Source: Flavobacteriia bacterium | GTDB lineage: Bacteria > Bacteroidota > Bacteroidia > Flavobacteriales > Schleiferiaceae | Length of the DNA: 11,526 nt | Reading direction: 5' to 3' | Assembly: GCA_949516455.1 (NCBI GenBank) | Contig: CATILC010000113.1 | Location: 1-11,526, forward strand | In this document: positions 7,314-11,526 of the stretch, piece by piece | Numbering within the stretch: position 1 is the first letter of the stretch | Layout of the letters: each line of letters begins with the position of its first letter | The notes under the pieces: generated by a model | Database searches by the model: none | What the model was told of the DNA's origin: nothing | What the model saw: the letters and a program-made list of their open reading frames with translations, nothing else | Translations under genes and position numbers: made by a program

Positions 7314-7973
7314 TCAGGAAGAGGTGGATATCTTGAGTTTTTCGATCCGGCATCGAATGTCCCAGATCCAATAGCCCATGCCGATCCAGGCGATCATGGC
7401 TGGGTAGAAAACCAGACGCATTTGCCGGTCCAGGTCGTACTCGCCAAATGCCGGATTGCCTCCATTTCCAGGATGCAGACTGTCGGTCAGCCGCGGGAGC
7501 ACCTGAATGAAAACGATCATCAGGACAAAGGCGAATATGTTGTAGACGGCAGATATCCGCGCCCGGGTCATGGGGTCCTCCATGCTTCCCCGCAAAACAA
7601 AGTAGGCCAAATAGGCCAAAAGGCTAATGGCCGTCCCATTGAGTTTTGGATCATTGGTCCAGAATCTTCCCCAGGTGAATTGGGCCCAGAGCATTCCGGT
7701 CAATAAGCCGAGTATGCCCATATAAAAACCAATGGAGGCCGCCTTGTGGGCTTTAAGATCGCTGATCAGATCGGGCTTGGACAGGTATTTGATGCTGAAG
7801 ACCAGACTGCCCGTCCAAAGGGCGAGCATGGAAAACCACATGCCCACGTGGTAATACAAATTGCGAATGGTCTCGTTCAGGACGACGAGCCGGGGAACCG
7901 TTCCCATCAGCCCAGCAACGAGCGTATAAATGATCAGTACAGCCGTACCCAATTTCCACCAGGAAATATTCAT
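7314..7973 (-). CDS. ccmC: Heme handling protein CcmC (CcsA-like)
   Basis: A 219-residue, six-helix inner-membrane protein that presents heme to CcmE at the periplasmic face. The tryptophan-rich domain reads LWAQFTWGRFWTNDPKLNG (95-113). Axial-ligand histidines are H42 (YYHVGMWFS) and H166 (DSLHPGN), equivalent to E. coli CcmC H60 and H184. Compared with the proteobacterial WGTWWxWD core, this version has WGRFWTND, a form I associate with Bacteroidota CcmC. The chosen start is ATG at 7973. The open frame reaches much further upstream, to about 8597, but that part is an out-of-frame reading of ccmB and is not protein-like. A purine-rich ribosome-binding site 7 nt before this ATG supports the choice. 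The gene begins 14 nt after the ccmB stop and ends 28 nt before the ccmD-like gene. Confidence 0.95.
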   Translation of the reverse strand: MNISWWKLGTAVLIIYTLVAGLMGTVPRLVVLNETIRNLYYHVGMWFSMLALWTGSLVFSIKYLSKPDLISDLKAHKAASIGFYMGILGLLTGMLWAQFTWGRFWTNDPKLNGTAISLLAYLAYFVLRGSMEDPMTRARISAVYNIFAFVLMIVFIQVLPRLTDSLHPGNGGNPAFGEYDLDRQMRLVFYPAMIAWIGMGYWIWDIRCRIEKLKISTSS

Positions 7974-7980
7974 CTCTTGG

Positions 7981-7989
7981 CCTTCCTTT
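7981..7989 (-). promoter_or_regulatory. Ribosome-binding site of ccmC
   Basis: On the minus strand the purine run AAAGGAAGG ends 7 nt before the ccmC ATG and overlaps the ccmB stop codon. Bacteroidota genes often lack a Shine-Dalgarno site, and most neighbours here do, so this one is useful for fixing the ccmC start against the much longer open frame. It also suggests that ccmB translation ends directly on the ccmC initiation site. Confidence 0.5.
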
Positions 7990-8632
7990 AAGCGTTCCAA
8001 AGATAGGGGAAGAGCAGGTAGCCCAAGGTAGCGACCAGGCCGCCCATAGCCGTATTTCCCAAGGCGAATTTCCACGCCTGCTGAAGGGAATCTCCAAGCC
8101 CAGCCTGAAGGGTTCCTTCCAGGCCGATCATCAGTACCGGGATCAAGAGCGGGAAACTCAATACCGCCATCATGCTGACGTTGTTCCCACTCATAGCGGC
8201 AATGGCCGAAGTGAGGCTGAGGACGCCCATCAGAGATACAGCTCCGATCAGGATGTGCAGGAACATGGAAGACCAATGCGCGGAGGGCGCCCCGATGAAA
8301 AAACAAAGCAGACCGAATTGCAAACTGACCAACAGCAGACCGAAGAGCCCGTGAAAAAGGAAGCGTGAAAAAAAGATGTCTTCCGGACGACTCAGTTGGC
8401 GATAGAATATATGCCGCCGTTCGCCTTCGTTTCGAAAGGCATCCGAACACGCGGTAATGGAATTGAACAGCATCAAGAACCACATTAAACCACTCCAAAC
8501 CGAAACCCCGGGATATCTGCTCACCACCAAGGAAGCGATAAAGGAAGTGGATAGCGCATAGAGCAGGCTGTTGTAGAACCGGTATTTGGTCCGCCACTCA
8601 AGCAACCATAAATGCTGCAACAAGGTCCACAT
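7988..8632 (-). CDS. ccmB: Heme exporter membrane subunit CcmB
   Basis: A 214-residue membrane protein with six hydrophobic helices, matching CcmB in length (about 220). CcmB is the permease half of the CcmAB ABC complex, which uses ATP in the cytoplasm to free heme-loaded CcmE from the CcmC/D complex. Family features visible are the N-terminal EWRTKYRFYN (about 12-21) before the first helix, the FRNEGERRHIFYRQLSRPEDIFFSR loop (66-90) and a final AMGGLVATLGYLLFPYLW helix. In many bacteria this loop contacts CcmA, yet no ccmA gene is present next to it; the upstream neighbour is a divergent peroxidase gene. ATG at 8632 is the first gene codon of the nine-gene minus-strand run, only 47 nt from the divergent start, so the promoter of the run must lie in or just beyond that gap. 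Confidence 0.92.
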   Translation of the reverse strand: MWTLLQHLWLLEWRTKYRFYNSLLYALSTSFIASLVVSRYPGVSVWSGLMWFLMLFNSITACSDAFRNEGERRHIFYRQLSRPEDIFFSRFLFHGLFGLLLVSLQFGLLCFFIGAPSAHWSSMFLHILIGAVSLMGVLSLTSAIAAMSGNNVSMMAVLSFPLLIPVLMIGLEGTLQAGLGDSLQQAWKFALGNTAMGGLVATLGYLLFPYLWNA

Positions 8633-8664
8633 TGAACTCGGGATGAACTTTTGGTGTTAAACAG

Positions 8665-8672
8665 CAAAATTA
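8665..8672 (-). promoter_or_regulatory. Possible Bacteroidota -7 promoter element for the ccmB-to-maf run
   Basis: Read on the minus strand the gap holds TAATTTTG, an exact match to the Bacteroidota sigma-factor -7 consensus TAnnTTTG. It lies 32 nt before the ccmB ATG, which would leave a leader of about 25 nt. A good TTG/TTTG -33 box is not visible about 20 nt upstream, where the sequence already belongs to the start of the divergent peroxidase gene. An eight-base motif with two free positions occurs by chance fairly often in AT-rich gaps, so this is only a candidate. Confidence 0.35.
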
Positions 8673-8679
8673 CCTAAAG

Positions 8680-9285
8680 ATGTATCGCTGTCTCCTTCTT
8701 TTCGTTGTCTTCGCCTGCTCGTGTTCGCCTTCCAATGAAGGGGCAGCGACACGCACTTATTCCAGCACCATGAACGAAGCCTCTACACCCCCATCCGCTG
8801 CTGTTTCCATTTACGATCAGTCATTCGACCTAAGGCGCATCGATGGAACGCCTTTTTCCCTCGAAGGTGTCAAAGGCAAGCGGCTTTTGCTGGTCAATAC
8901 AGCAAGCTTTTGCGGATATACGCCCCAATACAAACAACTGCAGGAGTTGTACAGCACCTACCGCGACCAAGGATTTGTCATCCTCGGTTTCCCAGCAAAC
9001 AACTTCGGGGCTCAGGAACCACACGACAATGCAACCATTCAAGAGTTTTGCAGCGCCAATTACGGCGTAGACTTTCCCATGATGGAAAAGATCAGCGTCA
9101 AGGGAAAAGACATTCATCCCCTGTATGCCTGGCTTACCTCCGCCAAGCTGAACGGAGTTCAGGACGCACCCGTCAAATGGAATTTCCAAAAGTTCCTGAT
9201 CGATGCCGATGGGCATTTGGTAGGGGTACACGGATCGGGTGTCAGTCCGCTGAGCGAGGAGATCTCCGGCTTCGCAAAGGGCTGA
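8680..9285 (+). CDS. gpx: Lipoprotein glutathione/thiol peroxidase (Gpx family)
   Basis: A 201-residue peroxidase; Gpx-family enzymes reduce hydrogen peroxide and lipid hydroperoxides with glutathione, thioredoxin or another thiol. Residues 1-15 look like a lipoprotein signal (hydrophobic run then FACSC, Cys at 13 or 15), followed by a polar tether to about 45. The peroxidatic Cys is C78 in NTASFCGYTPQY. The catalytic partners are Q112 (FGAQEP), W167 and N168 (WNFQKFLID). C124 in EFCSANYGVDFPM matches the resolving cysteine of yeast Gpx3, 46 residues after the first Cys in both, so a thioredoxin-type 2-Cys cycle is likely. The middle Cys of the usual GFPCNQF block is Ala106. Inference: it is membrane-anchored outside the cytoplasm. 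It starts 47 nt from ccmB on the opposite strand and precedes bshB1 by 49 nt. No good promoter box was seen in the short gap. Confidence 0.92.
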   Translation: MYRCLLLFVVFACSCSPSNEGAATRTYSSTMNEASTPPSAAVSIYDQSFDLRRIDGTPFSLEGVKGKRLLLVNTASFCGYTPQYKQLQELYSTYRDQGFVILGFPANNFGAQEPHDNATIQEFCSANYGVDFPMMEKISVKGKDIHPLYAWLTSAKLNGVQDAPVKWNFQKFLIDADGHLVGVHGSGVSPLSEEISGFAKG

Positions 9286-9289
9286 ATGG

Positions 9290-9301
9290 CTCTTTAAAGA
9301 G
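9290..9301. repeat. Perfect 12-bp palindrome between gpx and bshB1
   Basis: CTCTTTAAAGAG is its own reverse complement and lies 5 nt after the peroxidase stop codon. As RNA it could form only a loopless or very short-loop hairpin and no T-run follows on the plus strand, so it does not look like an intrinsic terminator. It could be a dimer-protein operator ahead of bshB1 or simply chance in an AT-rich spot. Confidence 0.4.
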
Positions 9302-9334
9302 AAAGCCTCCGGTTCTTCTTTCGATATTCGTCTC

Positions 9335-10054
9335 ATGAAATTGGATATTCTCGCCTTTGGGGCGCATCCCGATGATGTGGAACTCGGCGCTGGCGGTCTG
9401 TTGGCCAAAGAAGCCGCAGAGGGAAAAAAGACGGGCATTATCGATCTGACCCGTGGAGAAATGGGAACGCGCGGAACGGCGGAGATCCGGGACCTAGAAG
9501 CGCAGGAGGCCGCAGGCATCCTTGGCAGTTCGGTACGCATCAACTTGCAAATGGCCGATGGATTCTTCACCAACGACGCCGCGCATCAGGAAAGCATTGC
9601 CCGATTACTCCGCATCTACAGACCGGACATCGTGATCGCCAATGCCCCAGAAGACCGACACCCCGATCATGGAAAGGGATCGCAGCTGGTGCGCGATGCT
9701 TGTTTCCTGAGCGGTTTGCGGAAATGGAAGATCCAAGATGAGAAGGGCCAGGAGCTCCAAGCCTGGCGACCCAAAGTGCTGTACCACTATATACAGTTTC
9801 GTGAGTTGAAGCCCGATCTGATCGTGGACATCAGCGGTTACCACGAGCAAAAGATGGAAAGCGTACGGGCCCACAAAAGCCAGTTCTACGATCCTGACAG
9901 CAAGGAGCCGGAGACACTGATCGCTTCCCAGGAATTCTTCGAGTCGGTCACCTACCGGGCCCAGAATTATGGCAGGGTCATCGGAGTGCCCTACGGAGAA
10001 GGCTACATCGCCGACCGTACACTGGGCAGCCCGAACCTCAGCTCTCTGATCTGA
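9335..10054 (+). CDS. bshB1: Bacillithiol biosynthesis deacetylase BshB1 (PIG-L/LmbE family)
   Basis: A 239-residue zinc-dependent N-deacetylase. BshB removes the acetyl group from GlcNAc-malate to give GlcN-malate, the second step of bacillithiol synthesis in the cytoplasm. The metal site is readable: FGAHPDDVELG gives H11 and D14 as ligands with D13 as the general base, and EDRHPDHGKG (106-115) gives H112 as third ligand and H109 as the likely acid partner. The LTRGEMGTRGT segment at 38-48 is characteristic of BshB1 rather than other LmbE-like deacetylases. C-terminal features (RAHKSQFYDP near 178-187, and YGRVIGVPYGEGY near 212-224) also fit, and length is normal. The start is ATG at 9335, with no clear Shine-Dalgarno site. 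It may be co-transcribed with the peroxidase gene 49 nt upstream, linking thiol synthesis and thiol-dependent peroxide removal. It ends 7 nt from the convergent metF stop. Confidence 0.94.
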   Translation: MKLDILAFGAHPDDVELGAGGLLAKEAAEGKKTGIIDLTRGEMGTRGTAEIRDLEAQEAAGILGSSVRINLQMADGFFTNDAAHQESIARLLRIYRPDIVIANAPEDRHPDHGKGSQLVRDACFLSGLRKWKIQDEKGQELQAWRPKVLYHYIQFRELKPDLIVDISGYHEQKMESVRAHKSQFYDPDSKEPETLIASQEFFESVTYRAQNYGRVIGVPYGEGYIADRTLGSPNLSSLI

Positions 10055-10061
10055 GCAGCGA

Positions 10062-11018
10062 CTAGAACACCTCGCTGGCCACAGCCTTCACGGCAGCTGC
10101 CTTGCCCATGGAGTAATAATGCAGGGCGGGTACGCCAGCTTCCTTGAGCTCTTTGCTCTGCCGGATGCACCACTGGGTTCCCAACTCCTTCATCTCGTCA
10201 TTCGATCTGCACTTACTGGCCAGATCGGTGAGCTCCTCCGGGAAATCGATGTGAAAGAAATGTGGGATGCCACTGAGCTGTTTCATCGAGGTCAAGGGCT
10301 TGAGCCCCGGAATGATCGGGATGTCGATGCCTTCCTTCCGGCACCGGTCCACGAAGTCAAAGTACTTCGCATTGTCGAAGAACATCTGCGTGACCACATA
10401 CTCTGCACCGGCCTCCACCTTTTTCTTGAGCCAATGGATGTCGGTCTTCAAATTGGGCGCCTCGTAGTGTTTTTCCGGATAAGCGGCCGCGCCAATGCAG
10501 AAATCCATCTCCTGATTGTTCTTCACCTCATCGTGCAGATAGACCCCGCGGTTCAGATCCATCACGTGCTCCAATAGTTCGGAGGCATAGGCGTGCCCGT
10601 TCGGTTCTGGGCGGAACACGCCCTCCGAGCGGATGGCATCGCCCCGAAGGACGAGCACATTGTGAATGCCGAGGAAATTCAGATCGATCAGGGCGTATTC
10701 GGTCTCCTCCTTGGTGAAGCCCCCGCAGATGATGTGCGGCACCGTATCGATCTTGTATTTGTATTGGATGGCCGCACAAATACCCACCGTTCCTGGGCGT
10801 TTTCGGGTGGTCACCTTTTCGAGCAGGCCGTTGCCTCTGTCCTTGAGGACAAACTCCTCCCTGTGGGCAGTGACATCGATAAAGGCTGGATCGAATTCCA
10901 TCAGGCTATCGATGGTCTCGTAGAGCTGTTCAATGCTATTTCCCTTCATAGGCGGAAGCACTTCAAAGCTGAAGAGCGTTTTTCCCTTTGCTTGCTTGAT
11001 GTGGTCGGTCACTTTCAT
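10062..11018 (-). CDS. metF: Methylenetetrahydrofolate reductase MetF
   Basis: A 318-residue flavoprotein with a (beta/alpha)8 barrel that reduces 5,10-methylene-tetrahydrofolate to 5-methyl-tetrahydrofolate with NAD(P)H and FAD. The catalytic Glu is E19 in LFSFEVLPP, equivalent to E. coli E28. The flavin/folate Asp is D127 in VLVLRGD (E. coli D120). The substrate Gln is Q211 in VVTQMFFDN (E. coli Q183). YPEKHYEA at 180-187 and IPIIPGLKPL near 233-242 are further family signatures. It is about 20 residues longer than E. coli MetF, as usual in Bacteroidota. The ATG at 11018 comes one base after the metH stop (TGA C ATG), so the two are almost certainly translated as a coupled pair, and MetF feeds MetH directly. 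No regulator site or S-box is visible, because the promoter would lie upstream of metH, outside the window. Confidence 0.96.
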   Translation of the reverse strand: MKVTDHIKQAKGKTLFSFEVLPPMKGNSIEQLYETIDSLMEFDPAFIDVTAHREEFVLKDRGNGLLEKVTTRKRPGTVGICAAIQYKYKIDTVPHIICGGFTKEETEYALIDLNFLGIHNVLVLRGDAIRSEGVFRPEPNGHAYASELLEHVMDLNRGVYLHDEVKNNQEMDFCIGAAAYPEKHYEAPNLKTDIHWLKKKVEAGAEYVVTQMFFDNAKYFDFVDRCRKEGIDIPIIPGLKPLTSMKQLSGIPHFFHIDFPEELTDLASKCRSNDEMKELGTQWCIRQSKELKEAGVPALHYYSMGKAAAVKAVASEVF

Positions 11019-11019
11019 G

Positions 11020-11526
11020 TCAATCGATCAAATTTGGAGAGAGCCACTTTCGGGCCACATCCAGGTTCAGGTTCTTTCGTTCTGCGTACTCCTTCAATTG
11101 GTCTTCCTTGATCTTGCCCAAGGCAAAATAGCGGCTGTCCGGATGGGCGAAATAGTAGCCACTCACCGAGGCTGCAGGAACCATGGCCATGCTTTCGGTC
11201 AGTGCGCCTCCAGTATGGCGGCCCACATCCAACAGATCGAAAAGCGTTTGCTTCTCCAGATGGTCTGGGCAGGCCGGATAGCCCGGTGCCGGACGGATGC
11301 CACGGTAATTTTCCTTGATGAGTTCCTCATTGCTCATCTGCTCTTCGCTGGCATACCCCCAATGGCGGGTGCGCACCTGCTCATGCAGATATTCCGCAAA
11401 AGCCTCTGCCAGTCGATCGGCCAATGCCTTGGCCATGATGGAGGAATAATCGTCCTGAGCATCTTCAAAAGGCTGGATCCACTCTGCCAGACCGCCGCCT
11501 GCAGTTACCGTAAAGGCGCCCACATA
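11020..11526 (-). CDS. metH: Cobalamin-dependent methionine synthase MetH, C-terminal fragment (5' part outside window)
   Basis: The last 168 residues of MetH, open to the right edge with no start codon, so the true start lies beyond 11526. MetH (about 1230 residues) transfers the methyl group of 5-methyl-tetrahydrofolate via cob(I)alamin to homocysteine. What is visible is most of the AdoMet-binding reactivation domain, which works with a flavodoxin-type donor to rescue oxidised cobalamin. It includes KALADRLAEAFAEYLHE (33-49), HWGYA, the AdoMet-binding RPAPGYPACPDH (78-89; R78 matches E. coli R1134) and ASVSGYYFAHPDSRY (119-133; a Tyr here matches E. coli Y1189). The protein ends normally in WLSPNLID. 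A GTG in the second visible codon should not be taken as the start. Stop and metF start are separated by one base. Confidence 0.96.
   Translation of the reverse strand, partial: YVGAFTVTAGGGLAEWIQPFEDAQDDYSSIMAKALADRLAEAFAEYLHEQVRTRHWGYASEEQMSNEELIKENYRGIRPAPGYPACPDHLEKQTLFDLLDVGRHTGGALTESMAMVPAASVSGYYFAHPDSRYFALGKIKEDQLKEYAERKNLNLDVARKWLSPNLID

Noticed and set aside
7603..7620. Tandem pair of the 9-mer TAGGCCAAA
   Set aside because: It lies in frame within ccmC and simply encodes a repeated Leu-Ala-Tyr in a membrane helix; two copies are not evidence of a functional repeat.
7974..8597. Long N-terminal extension of ccmC to 427 residues
   Set aside because: It reads ccmB out of frame, lacks CcmC similarity, and a ribosome-binding site precedes the internal ATG at 7973.
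1..11526. Mobile elements, CRISPR arrays, defence genes, tRNA or rRNA
   Set aside because: No transposase or integrase, no regularly spaced repeats, and no RNA gene pattern was seen; every strand segment is accounted for by housekeeping genes with small gaps.

Overview
The window looks like ordinary chromosome from a member of the Bacteroidota, probably Flavobacteriales-like with a moderately high GC content; genus cannot be read from it. The lineage markers are a type IX secretion (T9SS) C-terminal sorting motif, a bacillithiol-type deacetylase (BshB1), a Bacteroidota-style Ccm cluster with a CcmD-family protein that carries a signal peptide and a cysteine-type CcmE, the gene set DUF2520/KdsC/UbiA/Maf, scarce Shine-Dalgarno sites and a TAnnTTTG-like promoter element.

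Layout. Positions 1-1284 (minus) hold most of a secreted T9SS surface protein whose C-terminus lies outside the window. Positions 1364-8632 (minus) hold nine tightly packed genes read in the order ccmB, ccmC, ccmD-like, ccmE, ccmF, DUF2520 Rossmann protein, kdsC, UbiA prenyltransferase, maf. Gaps are 4-55 nt or overlaps, so this may be one transcript, or two with a break in the roughly 50-nt gap after ccmF. Divergently, 8680-9285 (plus) encodes a predicted lipoprotein thiol/glutathione peroxidase, followed after 49 nt by bshB1 (9335-10054, plus). bshB1 converges with metF (10062-11018, minus), leaving 7 nt between the stop codons. metF sits 1 nt behind the 3' end of metH (minus), which continues past the right edge.

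How the genes fit together. CcmB, CcmC, CcmD, CcmE and CcmF form a cytochrome c maturation route: heme handling by CcmB/C/D, relay on CcmE, ligation by CcmF. No CcmA, CcmG or CcmH is in the window. The second half of the run joins envelope genes (Kdo phosphatase, prenyl transfer to a lipid head group) to a nucleotide house-cleaning enzyme and an uncharacterised dehydrogenase-like protein. The peroxidase and bshB1 both concern thiol redox. MetF makes the 5-methyl-tetrahydrofolate that MetH uses.

No mobile element, CRISPR array, rRNA, tRNA, riboswitch or convincing intrinsic terminator was seen, and no gene-free stretch exceeds 300 bases (the longest is 79). I found no clearly novel system. The points most worth checking are the cysteine in place of histidine in CcmE, the partial Ccm gene set, and the chain of overlapping non-ATG starts from kdsC to maf.
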